A stretch of DNA of 32,115 nt from NCBI GenBank assembly GCA_029212785.1, contig JARGOG010000050.1, positions 1 to 32,115 of the forward strand, given 5' to 3'. A program made the position numbers and the translations under genes. The DNA is from Thalassobaculaceae bacterium. GTDB taxonomy: Bacteria > Pseudomonadota > Alphaproteobacteria > Thalassobaculales > Thalassobaculaceae. The notes under the pieces were generated by a model. The model had not been told where the DNA came from, made no database searches, and saw nothing but the letters and a program-made list of their open reading frames with translations. Of the stretch, positions 1-10,327 are shown piece after piece (the first letter of the stretch is position 1; each line of letters opens with the position of its first letter).

Positions 1-54
1 GCCTACTACGCCACGCCGATCGAGGAGACGATCTTCCTGGAGCGCCCGCTGTAG
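1..54 (+). CDS. C-terminal end of an unidentified protein (cut by window start)
   Basis: An open frame enters from the left edge and ends at a TAG at 52-54. The last 17 residues read AYYATPIEETIFLERPL. The fragment is too short to assign to a family. It is called coding only because the frame is open with ordinary codon choice for this genome and because the next gene starts about 90 bases later on the same strand. It could be a chance open frame. Confidence 0.4.
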   Translation, partial: AYYATPIEETIFLERPL

Positions 55-70
55 CCGGTGCGGTCTGGAG

Positions 71-99
71 TTGGCGTTGCGCGCCCGGTCCCCTATTGT
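71..99 (+). promoter_or_regulatory. Candidate sigma-70 promoter for the YHS-domain gene
   Basis: TTGGCG (71-76) and TATTGT (94-99) are separated by exactly 17 bases, with four of six consensus matches in each box. Transcription would start near 106, about 35 bases before the ATG at 142. This is sequence matching only, and GC-rich alphaproteobacterial promoters match the consensus loosely. Confidence 0.35.
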
Positions 100-141
100 C
101 TGACATTCGGTCGGTAAGACCACCATTCGTCGAGTCGAAAC

Positions 142-654
142 ATGCAGAATGCAGCCCGCTCAACTCTGTTCAGGATCGCCCTGGTGGTCCTGCTCGCGAC
201 CGGCTCCGTCGGTCTCAACACCGGCGCGGCGCTCGCCGGGCACCTCGTCGACGTCAACCTGACCGAAGATGGTCTGGCGCTGAACGGCTACGATCCTGTC
301 GCCTATTTCACCGATGGCAGGCCGGTCCTGGGAAAGTCGACGTTCGAGTACGAACTGGACGGAGTGACCTACCGTTTCGCACGGGAGGATACCCGTCAGC
401 GTTTCATCGCCGACCCGCACCGTTATATGCCGGCCTATGGCGGGTTCTGCGCCTATGGTGTGCGTACTGGACGCAAGTTCGAGATCGACCCGAATGCCTG
501 GCGCATCGTCGAGGACCGGCTCTACCTGCTGCTCAATCCGGCGACCAAGGCGATCTGGGATCTGGAGCGCGCCGGCAATATCGAGATCGCCAATGCGATC
601 TGGCCGAAGATCCGGCCCTATACCGACGCGGAACTGGAGCGGCGGGCGCCCTGA
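142..654 (+). CDS. Exported YHS-domain protein
   Basis: A 170-residue protein. Residues 1-31 form a signal peptide: basic start, hydrophobic stretch LVVLLATGSVGL, and AALA before the predicted cut. The rest is one YHS domain, recognised by LNGYDPVAYF near residue 47 and YGGFCAYGV near residue 99. YHS domains are small modules found in metal-related and redox proteins; exported single-domain versions are common in proteobacteria and their exact role is not settled. I recall that some relatives carry selenocysteine in the YGG-x-C-A region; here the position is an ordinary TGC cysteine codon. The gene follows an unknown gene on the same strand and meets the histidine kinase tail to tail, only 4 bases apart. 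The Shine-Dalgarno before the ATG is weak. Family assignment is firm; function is open. Confidence 0.88.
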   Translation: MQNAARSTLFRIALVVLLATGSVGLNTGAALAGHLVDVNLTEDGLALNGYDPVAYFTDGRPVLGKSTFEYELDGVTYRFAREDTRQRFIADPHRYMPAYGGFCAYGVRTGRKFEIDPNAWRIVEDRLYLLLNPATKAIWDLERAGNIEIANAIWPKIRPYTDAELERRAP

Positions 655-658
655 GCGG

Positions 659-2224
659 TCAGGGTCTCTCGGGAGCCAGTGCGTTTGGCGGCAGCGCCCG
701 CCAGGGCGGCAGCGTCACCGTCACCCTCGTGCCCTCACCGAACTCGCTTTCCACGGTCAGCTGACCGCCATGGGCCTGGGCGATGGCGCGGCACAGCGGC
801 AGGCCGAGGCCGGCTCCGTGGTGCTCGCGGTGCAGACGGGTATCGAGCTGGGTGAACGGCTCCAGCACTTTCTCGAGCTGGTCCTTGGGGATGCCGATCC
901 CGGTATCGGCGACGTAGAGCGACACCGAGCGGCGTTCGTCGATGGTTGCGCCGATGGTGATCGTGCCGTCTGAACGGGTGAATTTCACGGCGTTGGTGAT
1001 CAGGTTGGACAGCAGCTGCAGGATCAGTCGCGCATCCGCCCGTACCGGCGGAACCTCGTCGTCGACCTCAATCTTCAGGTTCAACCGCGAGGCGTCGATC
1101 TCGCCGCGGCTCATATCGATGGCGCGGCTGATCTGGGCGTCGAGGGAAATTGTCGAATCCGCCGGGATCAAGCCGCCGGCCTCCGCCCGCGACAGGTCGA
1201 GCAGGTCGTTGATCAGGTCCAGCAGGTGGGTGCCGCTGGTCCGGACGATCTCGGCATAGCTGCTGTAGCGCTCGTCGCCCAGCGGGCCGAATTTCTGGTT
1301 CTTCAGGACTTCCGCGAAGCCGATGATCGCGTTCAGCGGCGTGCGCAGCTCGTGGCTCATGTTCGCCAGGAAGGCGCTCTTCGCCCGGTTGGCGGCGCGG
1401 GCCTCGTCGCGGGCGCGCTTAAGCTCGCTGGTGCGCTCCTCGACCCGGTGCTCCAGGTCGATCCGGGCGTCGTCGAGGGCACCCTCATAGGCGGTGTGCC
1501 GGCGCTGCATGCGGTTGAAGGCCTCGATCACCCGGGCAACCTCGTCCGTGCCGCTCCACTGAACCTCCTCGCGCGGGGCGCCGAGGCGGGTGCTGTCGAT
1601 CGCCCGCTGCAGGTCCTTGAGCGCCCGGCCGATGACCAGGTTGAAGGCGGTCTGGGCGGCAAAGACAATGGCGGCGGTCAGCAGGACCGCGAAGCCGATC
1701 AGGACCAGGATGCGGGATTTCGCCGAGGCCCGGATTCCGGCGTCGCTCATCACCAGAACCAGTTGGCCGGCATACTCAAGGTCGGCGCCGGCCGCGTAGC
1801 TGATCGGCGTGTCTCGGGTAATCGACATCCCCTCGGCCGTCGATTTCGAGCCGAATTCGGCCAGAGCCTGGCCGTCTCGGTCGTAGATGAAGATGCCGAT
1901 CAGGTCCGGGTCGATCAGGGCGGGTGCCGCGTGGGTGGCGATCAGGACGTCGTTACGCTCCCACACCGCGCGGGCGAGCATGACCGAATTGCTGGCCAGC
2001 ATCCGGTCAAGCTTGGCTTCCAGGCGGGCGACGGCGTCGGTATAGGTTTCGAACTCCAGGAGCACGAAGAACCCGCCGACGACGAGGAGGACCAGCGGCA
2101 GGGTGACGGCGAGAAACGCCATCCGCACCGAGCCGAACCGCAGCATGCGACCGATCCCGCGCGGCGGGCGGGCTGGTTGGCCCGCCCCGGCTGATGGTCC
2201 GTTTCTATCCTCCGAGGTCCCCAC
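659..2224 (-). CDS. Membrane sensor histidine kinase, no receiver domain
   Basis: A 521-residue sensor kinase read from a GTG at 2224. Transmembrane helices lie at about 34-56 and 171-195 and enclose a periplasmic sensor of roughly 115 residues. A HAMP-like segment (about 196-245) and a charged coiled coil (245-282) follow. The HisKA H-box is FLANMSHELRTPLNAIIGF with phospho-acceptor His291. The ATPase domain has an N-box (NLITNAVKF, 407-415), DTGIG (440-444) and GAGLGL (470-475), so the kinase looks intact. No response regulator is fused or adjacent. It begins 24 bases after rpoD on the same strand and is probably read through from dnaG-rpoD. An ATG at residue 27 is an alternative start that would still keep both helices. 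The signal and partner cannot be deduced. Confidence 0.9.
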   Translation of the reverse strand: MGTSEDRNGPSAGAGQPARPPRGIGRMLRFGSVRMAFLAVTLPLVLLVVGGFFVLLEFETYTDAVARLEAKLDRMLASNSVMLARAVWERNDVLIATHAAPALIDPDLIGIFIYDRDGQALAEFGSKSTAEGMSITRDTPISYAAGADLEYAGQLVLVMSDAGIRASAKSRILVLIGFAVLLTAAIVFAAQTAFNLVIGRALKDLQRAIDSTRLGAPREEVQWSGTDEVARVIEAFNRMQRRHTAYEGALDDARIDLEHRVEERTSELKRARDEARAANRAKSAFLANMSHELRTPLNAIIGFAEVLKNQKFGPLGDERYSSYAEIVRTSGTHLLDLINDLLDLSRAEAGGLIPADSTISLDAQISRAIDMSRGEIDASRLNLKIEVDDEVPPVRADARLILQLLSNLITNAVKFTRSDGTITIGATIDERRSVSLYVADTGIGIPKDQLEKVLEPFTQLDTRLHREHHGAGLGLPLCRAIAQAHGGQLTVESEFGEGTRVTVTLPPWRALPPNALAPERP

Positions 2225-2248
2225 CCCACACCGCCCGGCGAGCCGGAC

Positions 2249-4195
<1,947 letters not shown>

Positions 4196-4243
4196 GAGCC
4201 TTCGACCTCATCGTTGTCGCCGGTGTCGACCCCGGCTCCGTTC

Positions 4244-6142
4244 TCAGTTCGCGTCTTCCAGCGCCGACGCGGAGGTAATCGCCTGAAGTGTGCTCTGCAG
4301 GCTCAGCATTCGCTGCCAGCTCGCATCGCTAAATGTCTGTCCGTATTCCTGCTGCGCATCGAACAGCTGTTCTCGTAGCAGAGGGCCGGCGAATCGTCCA
4401 AGGAGTTCCGCCAAACCCTGTCGCGCGTCGGTATGACTCGCCCCTTTCCGCGCGAAGCCTGCGTGATGCAGCGCGTCGTCGGACAGCAAACCATCCACCG
4501 TGTCAGAATAACCTGACGACATGAGGTGGTCCCGAAGCCCCTCCGCGTCAAGCCCAGGATCGTCCGCGTTGATCTCTAGGATTTGCCGGCGAAGCTTGTC
4601 AAGGAACGGGTCGTCGAGGGCAAGGGTCGCCAGAACCTCGCCCAATTCGTCCAGAAGTCCCGGATGATGGACGAAGGTTGCGAGGATCACCTGCTGCTGG
4701 CGCCGGGGGAGTACGGCGCCGACCCGGGCCCGGGCCGTGCGGCTACCGACCGGCTCCGGCGGTGGCGGTGGCGCCCATCGCCCACCCCGTATCCGGTCGC
4801 CGGCCCGTCCGCGCTGCTGTCCGCCGTGGCTCTTGCCCCATCCCTGATTCCGCCCCTGATCGCGTCCCTGGGGCCGGCGCACCGCCTCGATCCGCGCCTC
4901 CATGTGGTCGCGATAGGTCAGCTGGACGGTCTGGTCGGCGACCTCGCGCACCAGGTCGCGCATGCGCTTGAAGAAGGCGGCGCGGCGCTCCGGCGTGTTG
5001 GTCGGGCTTGCTGTCAGCTCGCTCGCCCACAGGAAATCCGCCAGGCCGATGGCGGTGGCGATCAGGTCGCGCACGGCCTTCTTGCCCTCGCGCTTGATCA
5101 GATCGTCCGGATCCTGACCCTCGGGCAGGGTGACGAGCCGCAGCGAATGGCCGGGTTTCAGCAACGGCAGGGCCCGGTCGCAGGCCCGCCGGGCCGCCCG
5201 CTGGCCGGCGGTGTCGCCGTCGAAGCACAGGCTCGGCTCCGGGGTGATGCGCCAGAGCTCGGCGATCTGATCCTCGGTCAGCGCGGTGCCGAGCGGGGCG
5301 ACCGCCGGAAATCCGGCCTGAGCGAGCGCGATCACGTCCATGTAGCCTTCGGCCACCAGCAGTTCGCCGGACTTATGCGCCGGCTCGCGCGCCTGGGCGA
5401 GGCCGTAGAGGATGCGGCCCTTGTGGAACAGCGGCGTGTCCGGGGAGTTGAGATATTTCGGCTGGCCGTCGCCGAGCACCCGGCCGCCGAAGGCGATCAC
5501 CCGGCCGCGCCGGTCGGTGATCGGAAACAGCACCCGGCCGCGCATGTAGTCGACGGTCTCGCCGGCCCGCTCGCCCTCCTCGTAGCGTTTGACCAGCCCG
5601 GCTTCGACCAGCACGTCGGTTTCCACACCTTCCGCCTTCATCGCCCGCTGCAGGGCCTTGCGATCGTCCGGTGCCCAGCCGAGGCGAAAACTCTTCAGGG
5701 TTTCCTCGCTCAGCCCGCGCTCGCGCAGATAGCGCAGGCCCGGCTCGCCGGCGGAGGTGTGGAGTTGGCGCTCGTACCAGCGGCAGGCGAGATCGACCAC
5801 CTCCTGCAGCGAGCGGCGGCGTTCGGCGCGCTGCTGCTCCTCGGGGCTTTCCTTGGGGACTTCCAGTCCGGCCAGCGCGGCGACCTGCTCGACCGCCTCC
5901 ATGAACTTGAGGCCGTCATTCTCCATCAGGAACTTGAAGACGTCGCCATGCGCCCCGCAGGCGAAGCAGTGATAGAAGCCCTTGTCGTCGACGATCGACA
6001 ACGACGGTTTGCTGTCGTTGTGGAACGGGCAGAGCGACAGAAACTCCCGGCCCTTGCGCTCCAGCTTCAGCTTCCGGCCGATCACGCTGGAGACCGTCAC
6101 GCGGTCGCGCAGCTCATCGAGGAAATGCGGAGGAAGCGACAT
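4244..6142 (-). CDS. dnaG: DNA primase DnaG
   Basis: A 632-residue replicative primase that makes RNA primers for DNA polymerase and binds the DnaB helicase through its C-terminus. The N-terminal CHC2 zinc finger is complete (Cys38, His41, Cys59, Cys62). The RNA polymerase core has the TOPRIM motif LLVAEGYMDV (261-270; catalytic Glu265) and the acidic FDGD (307-310). Residues about 422-470 form an unusual Gly/Arg/Gln-rich then Pro-rich linker before the helicase-binding domain. The ATG at 6142 lacks a clear Shine-Dalgarno but sits about 30 bases after a good promoter. The gene is divergent from the HAD gene and leads into rpoD. Confidence 0.97.
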   Translation of the reverse strand: MSLPPHFLDELRDRVTVSSVIGRKLKLERKGREFLSLCPFHNDSKPSLSIVDDKGFYHCFACGAHGDVFKFLMENDGLKFMEAVEQVAALAGLEVPKESPEEQQRAERRRSLQEVVDLACRWYERQLHTSAGEPGLRYLRERGLSEETLKSFRLGWAPDDRKALQRAMKAEGVETDVLVEAGLVKRYEEGERAGETVDYMRGRVLFPITDRRGRVIAFGGRVLGDGQPKYLNSPDTPLFHKGRILYGLAQAREPAHKSGELLVAEGYMDVIALAQAGFPAVAPLGTALTEDQIAELWRITPEPSLCFDGDTAGQRAARRACDRALPLLKPGHSLRLVTLPEGQDPDDLIKREGKKAVRDLIATAIGLADFLWASELTASPTNTPERRAAFFKRMRDLVREVADQTVQLTYRDHMEARIEAVRRPQGRDQGRNQGWGKSHGGQQRGRAGDRIRGGRWAPPPPPEPVGSRTARARVGAVLPRRQQQVILATFVHHPGLLDELGEVLATLALDDPFLDKLRRQILEINADDPGLDAEGLRDHLMSSGYSDTVDGLLSDDALHHAGFARKGASHTDARQGLAELLGRFAGPLLREQLFDAQQEYGQTFSDASWQRMLSLQSTLQAITSASALEDAN

Positions 6143-6180
6143 GGGCGGGGCGACTCGGCATGGCTGTATGAGGGGCCGCG

Positions 6181-6209
6181 ATCATACGCCTCCCGCGCGC
6201 CGGAGTCAG
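6181..6209 (-). promoter_or_regulatory. Candidate sigma-70 promoter for dnaG-rpoD-kinase
   Basis: On the minus strand CTGACT (6204-6209) and TATGAT (6181-6186) are spaced by 17 bases. The -10 matches five of six consensus bases and the -35 four. Transcription would begin near 6174, about 30 bases before the dnaG ATG. This is the best promoter match in the dnaG/HAD divergent region. It predicts one transcript covering dnaG, rpoD and possibly the kinase. Confidence 0.55.
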
Positions 6210-6291
6210 GGGCGACTGTATCGACCCGCCGCAAGCTTGCCCGCCCTCGAACCCAACTATCCCGGCGAGGCATATTCGGCTAAGGGGAGCG

Positions 6292-6963
6292 ATGACATTT
6301 CCTCGCACTATTCACGCCGTCGTGTTCGACATGGATGGCTTGCTGATCGATACGGAAGCCGGCTTCCGTGACGCGCTGCTCGCCGCCGCCGCCGACCGTG
6401 GCCACGAACTGCCGCTTTCGCTTTTCAATCAGCTACTCGGCGTCCCGAATGCCGAAAGTGTCGGGACGCTGCTGGCGCATTACGGCGCGGATTTCGACGC
6501 CGAAGGCCTGTATGCCGCCTGCTGGACCCGCTTCCACGAAACCGTCGACCTGGAGAATCTGCTGAAGACCGGGGTCACGGAGCTTCTCGATCATCTCGAC
6601 GACCGGAGCATCCCCAGAGCGATCGCGACGTCGTCGCCCCGCGACTCCGTCGACCGCCATCTGGGTCCGAGCGGAATTGTCGGACGTTTCGACGCCATCG
6701 TCACCAAGGGCGACTACATCCGCTCGAAGCCCGCCGCCGATCCGTATCTGGTGGCGGCAAAGAGGTTGGGAGTCGATCCCGCCGATTGTCTGGCGCTTGA
6801 GGATTCCCACAACGGCGTTCGGGCGGCGCACGCCGCCGGCATGATGACGATCATGGTGCCGGATCTTCTTGAGCCGACCGACGAGATGCACGCCATGTGC
6901 GTCCATATCGCTCCGACATTGCACGACGTTCGCGCCCTGATTCTCGCCGGGCAGGCGGGTTAG
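6292..6963 (+). CDS. HAD-superfamily phosphatase, phosphoglycolate phosphatase / beta-phosphoglucomutase-like
   Basis: A 223-residue soluble HAD hydrolase. Motif I is VVFDMDGLLIDTE with nucleophile Asp13 and acid/base Asp15. A helical cap fills about residues 20-88. Motif II is ATSSP (112-116), motif III uses Lys146 in RSKPAADPY, and motif IV is LEDSHNG (169-175). All catalytic residues are present, so it should be active on a small phosphorylated metabolite, but the substrate cannot be read from sequence. AAGGGGAGCG before the ATG supplies a ribosome binding site. It is divergent from dnaG and ends 6 bases from the oppositely oriented hydrolase. Assignment to the family is firm; a sugar-phosphatase role is only an inference. 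Confidence 0.92.
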   Translation: MTFPRTIHAVVFDMDGLLIDTEAGFRDALLAAAADRGHELPLSLFNQLLGVPNAESVGTLLAHYGADFDAEGLYAACWTRFHETVDLENLLKTGVTELLDHLDDRSIPRAIATSSPRDSVDRHLGPSGIVGRFDAIVTKGDYIRSKPAADPYLVAAKRLGVDPADCLALEDSHNGVRAAHAAGMMTIMVPDLLEPTDEMHAMCVHIAPTLHDVRALILAGQAG

Positions 6964-6969
6964 CGTCGC

Positions 6970-8124
6970 TCACAGCCCGTTCAGGAAAGCCTTCAGCGCG
7001 GCGATCACCGCCGCCGGCTGTTCCTGCTGCACCCAGTGGCCCGCCCCCTCGACCAGGTGCGTGCCGCGCCAGTCAGGGCAGACCGCGTCGCTTGCCATGG
7101 TCTCGATCGCACCGGGGAACTGATAGATGCCCCAGTCCTGGGCGCCGGCGATGAAGGTCGCCGGCACGTCGATGGTGCGGCCCGAGAACACCTCCTGCTC
7201 GGCCAGGAAGGCGCCGGTCGTGTTGCAGCGGTACCATTGCAGACCGCCCTGGAATCCGGTGCGGCCGTATTCGCCGGCATAGACCGCCAGATCGGACTCC
7301 GGCAGCCAGGTATTGGCGGCGATCTCGGCGGCGGACGGCATCTCCTTGGCCACGGTCTCGGCCATCGTCTCGTGCAGATCCATGATGTAGTAGGTCGGCA
7401 TCTGCGCCAGGGCCTCGGCCGTCCAGCCGGCGAGGCGGAACGGTCGGTTCGCGGGCCAGTCGGCACTCTTGTGGTGGTAATAGGCGCGCAGGAAGGCGTG
7501 CAGGCCCTGCGGACACTGGGTCATGTCGGCATTGGCGGGACGGGTCGCGTAGTACCATTGGTAATGTTTGCGCGGCCGGGACAGGGCGGCGAGATCGGCA
7601 TGGACATCCGCCTTGGCTTCCGGCGTCTCGAAGGGGGTCTTCGGCGGACCCGGAAAGGGCGAGCTCATCATCGCCAGCGCCCGGAACACATCGGGGCGGA
7701 CCAGCGCGCAGGTCGCGGCGATCGGCGAGCCGAAATCATGGCCGATCACCGCGTCCACATGGCGGCGCCCGAGGGCGGCGAGCAGGCCCAGAATGTCGCG
7801 CAGCAGGTTGAGTGGGCGGAACGGGGTGAGCGGGCCGTCATAGTCCGGGTCCCAGCCGGTGGTCCGGCCATAGCCGCGCTGATCGGGCGCCACCACGTGA
7901 TAACCGGCGTCGGCCAGCGCCGGCATCACCTTGCGCCAGCTGAAGGCCAGTTCGGGGAAGCCGTGCAGCAGCAGCAGGCAGGGCTTGTCCGCCGCGTTCT
8001 GCCATCCCGCCTCCAGGATATGCAGGCGCAGCCCGTTGACGCCGTCGATGAAACGCGAGCGCACGCCGGCGGGAAGAACGGCGGCGTCCAGCGGGTCATG
8101 GGGGATGCTGGCGGGATGTGTCAT
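6970..8124 (-). CDS. Alpha/beta hydrolase, soluble epoxide hydrolase-like
   Basis: A 384-residue cytoplasmic alpha/beta hydrolase. The oxyanion-hole motif HGFPE is at 54-58. The nucleophile elbow is GHDFG with Asp130; an aspartate nucleophile points to epoxide hydrolases or dehalogenases rather than esterases. The likely acid is Asp330 (GAQDWG) and the base His363 (GAGHWVQQEQP). The lid region contains tyrosines typical of epoxide hydrolases (around 287-298). These families hydrolyse epoxides to diols, but the natural substrate here is unknown. GGAG lies just before the ATG. The gene is divergent from the MFS gene at 8225 and convergent with the HAD gene. Haloalkane dehalogenase is the main alternative. 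Confidence 0.88.
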   Translation of the reverse strand: MTHPASIPHDPLDAAVLPAGVRSRFIDGVNGLRLHILEAGWQNAADKPCLLLLHGFPELAFSWRKVMPALADAGYHVVAPDQRGYGRTTGWDPDYDGPLTPFRPLNLLRDILGLLAALGRRHVDAVIGHDFGSPIAATCALVRPDVFRALAMMSSPFPGPPKTPFETPEAKADVHADLAALSRPRKHYQWYYATRPANADMTQCPQGLHAFLRAYYHHKSADWPANRPFRLAGWTAEALAQMPTYYIMDLHETMAETVAKEMPSAAEIAANTWLPESDLAVYAGEYGRTGFQGGLQWYRCNTTGAFLAEQEVFSGRTIDVPATFIAGAQDWGIYQFPGAIETMASDAVCPDWRGTHLVEGAGHWVQQEQPAAVIAALKAFLNGL

Positions 8125-8155
8125 AGGGCGTCTCCAAGTGTCCCGGGCTGCTCAT

Positions 8156-8185
8156 TTGCCCGGTGTGTCGTTGAACCCCTATCCT
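8156..8185 (+). promoter_or_regulatory. Candidate promoter for the MFS gene at 8225
   Basis: TTGCCC (8156-8161) and TATCCT (8180-8185) are 18 bases apart, each matching four of six consensus bases. They lie in the 100-base divergent region between the hydrolase and MFS genes. The predicted leader is about 33 bases. Confidence 0.35.
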
Positions 8186-8224
8186 AGGGCGACGCCCGCC
8201 CGCCGCAACACCGCACAGGTCGAT

Positions 8225-9499
8225 ATGATCGCCTCCGTCTCCGCCCTGCTCACCAGCCTTGCCCTGCTGCTCGCGGGCAACGGGCTGCTGACCCTGCTGC
8301 TGCCGACCCGGGCGGCACTTGGCGGCATGGCCACGGCGTCGATCGGTCTCGCCATGTCGGGGTATTTCGCCGGATACGTGATCGGCTGCCTTCTGACCCC
8401 GCGGATCGTTCAGCGGGTCGGTCATATCCGCAGCTTCTCGGCGCTGGGGGCGCTGGCGGCGGCGACGGCGCTTGCCTATGCGCTGGCGGGCGATCCGATC
8501 GCCTGGTTCATGCTGCGCGTGCTCTCCGGCATCGCCATGTCCGGCCTGACCATGATCGTCGAGAGCTGGCTGAACGACCGGGCGACCGACGAAACGCGGG
8601 GACGGATCATCTCGGTCTACCGGATCGTCGACCTGAGCGCGGTGTCGGTCGGCCAGTTGCTGCTCAGCGTCGCCCCGCCGGCCGGGTTCGAACTGTTCAG
8701 TCTGTCCGCCATCCTGATCGTGCTCGCCCTGGTGCCGACGGCGGTGTCGACCGCCCAGGCCCCGACGCCGATCCAGAATGTGCGGATCCGGCTGTTCTAT
8801 CTCTGGAAGATCTCGCCGCTCGGACTTGCCGCGGCGCTCGCGGTCGGAGTCGGCAATGGCGCCTTCTGGGCGCTGGGCGCGGTGTTCGGCCAGAAGACCG
8901 GGCTCGACACCTTCGGCATCTCGCTGTTCATGACCGCCGTCGTCATCGGCGGGGCGGTGATGCAGGTACCGATTGCGGCGCTCGACCGCATCTTCGACCG
9001 CCGCCGGGTGCTGATCGGCGCGGCACTCGCCACCTCGATCGCCAGCGCGGCGGCGGCGTATCTGGCACCGATTTCCGTCACCTGGGCGGTGATCTCCGGA
9101 TTCATCCTGGGCGGCCTGTTCCTGCCGATCTACGGCCTGGCGCTCGCCCATGCCAATGACCGGCTGGAGGCGGGAGATTTCGTGGTGATGAGCGGCGGGT
9201 TGCTGCTGACCTACGGCATGGGCGCCATCGTCGGCCCGCCGATCGCCTCGCTCCTGATGGAAGGCATCGGTCCGCGCGCCCTGTTCCTGCACGTCTCCGC
9301 CGTCTGGTTCGTGCTGTTCCTGTTCGGCCTGTGGCGTCTGCGGGCCCGTCCGCCGGTGGCGATGGAGGAGCAGGCGGCCCTGGTGCCGACCCCGCGCGGC
9401 GGTACCATCATGTTCGAACTCGACCCCCGCACCGAGGATGCGGGCGACGATCCGGAGGCGTCGCAGGACGGCAGGCCCGGGGCCGACGCCGCCCAGTAG
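8225..9499 (+). CDS. MFS transporter, YcaD-like
   Basis: A 424-residue inner-membrane protein with about twelve hydrophobic segments, starting MIASVSALLTSLALLLAGNG. The first half has the MFS pattern with GCLLTPRIVQRVGHIR after helix 2 in place of the classical loop signature. It resembles the YcaD group of uncharacterised transporters. The substrate is unknown. I chose the ATG at 8225 because the first membrane helix begins right after it; the longer open frame upstream (from 7931) has no membrane character and overlaps the divergent hydrolase gene. The C-terminal 40 residues are polar and acidic. The gene ends 6 bases from the ABC permease stop on the other strand. Confidence 0.85.
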   Translation: MIASVSALLTSLALLLAGNGLLTLLLPTRAALGGMATASIGLAMSGYFAGYVIGCLLTPRIVQRVGHIRSFSALGALAAATALAYALAGDPIAWFMLRVLSGIAMSGLTMIVESWLNDRATDETRGRIISVYRIVDLSAVSVGQLLLSVAPPAGFELFSLSAILIVLALVPTAVSTAQAPTPIQNVRIRLFYLWKISPLGLAAALAVGVGNGAFWALGAVFGQKTGLDTFGISLFMTAVVIGGAVMQVPIAALDRIFDRRRVLIGAALATSIASAAAAYLAPISVTWAVISGFILGGLFLPIYGLALAHANDRLEAGDFVVMSGGLLLTYGMGAIVGPPIASLLMEGIGPRALFLHVSAVWFVLFLFGLWRLRARPPVAMEEQAALVPTPRGGTIMFELDPRTEDAGDDPEASQDGRPGADAAQ

Positions 9500-9505
9500 A
9501 GGCGG

Positions 9506-10327
9506 TTATCTCCGCCAGGCCAGCAGGGCCCGCTCCGCCCGGCCGATCGCCCAGTTCACGATCAATCCGATGCCGGAGAGGATGGCGACGCCGGCGATCA
9601 GCTCGTCGGTCGCCATCAGGCTGCCGGCCAGCAGGATATAAGCGCCGATCCCGTATTCCGCGCCGATCATCTCGGCGGCGACCAGCAGCACGATGGCGAT
9701 GGCGGCGGAGATCCGGAAGCCCGGCAGGATCGCCGGCAGCGCTCCCGGCAGGATGATCTTGCGCACGATGGAGAACCAGGAGAGGCCGAAGGACTGGCCC
9801 ATGCGGATCAGGGTGCGGTCGACATTGTCGACCCCGCCATACGTGGCGACAACGGTCGGGAAGAAGGTGCCGAACAGGATGGTGGCGACCTTGGAGCCTT
9901 CGCCGATGCCGAACCAGATCACGAAGAGCGGCAGCAGCGCGATCTTCGGCACCGGGAACAGGGCGGCGACGATCGGCGCCAATCCACCCCGGGCCAGCGA
10001 GAACAGGCCGATGCTCAGCCCGACGGCGATGCCGAGCAGCGTGCCCAGGCTCCAGCCGAGGATCAGACGCTGGAGCGAGGCGCCGAGATGGACCCAGATC
10101 AACCCGGTCTCGACCAGGGCCGCGAGGGCGGCATAGACCTCCGACGGGGCCGGCAGCACCAACGGCGAGATTACCCCGGTGCGGCAACCGATCTCCCACA
10201 CTGCGACGGTGGCGGCGAAGACCAGGGGACCGACGATGCCGAGCCGGCGGGCGGTGAATCCGCCGCCGCGGAACGGCACCGGGCGCGCGGCGGTCTCGGG
10301 TGCCGGATCCTGCTGGCTCTCAGCCAT
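9506..10327 (-). CDS. ABC transporter permease, SsuC/TauC type
   Basis: A 273-residue membrane protein with about six helices. The cytoplasmic EAA loop is near residues 178-197 (GQSFGLSWFSIVRKIILPGA), which docks on the ATPase. It belongs to the BPD_transp_1 permeases of the nitrate/sulfonate/taurine/thiamine-precursor importers. It is the last gene of the importer operon, and its start overlaps the ATPase gene by 8 bases, which suggests translational coupling. The substrate is not deducible. Assignment to this subfamily rests on length, the N-terminal layout and the partner genes. Confidence 0.93.
   Translation of the reverse strand: MAESQQDPAPETAARPVPFRGGGFTARRLGIVGPLVFAATVAVWEIGCRTGVISPLVLPAPSEVYAALAALVETGLIWVHLGASLQRLILGWSLGTLLGIAVGLSIGLFSLARGGLAPIVAALFPVPKIALLPLFVIWFGIGEGSKVATILFGTFFPTVVATYGGVDNVDRTLIRMGQSFGLSWFSIVRKIILPGALPAILPGFRISAAIAIVLLVAAEMIGAEYGIGAYILLAGSLMATDELIAGVAILSGIGLIVNWAIGRAERALLAWRR

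Noticed and set aside
7931-8224. Upstream extension of the YcaD-like MFS gene
   Set aside because: It overlaps the divergent hydrolase gene and encodes Ser/Arg-rich sequence; the first membrane helix begins at ATG 8225.
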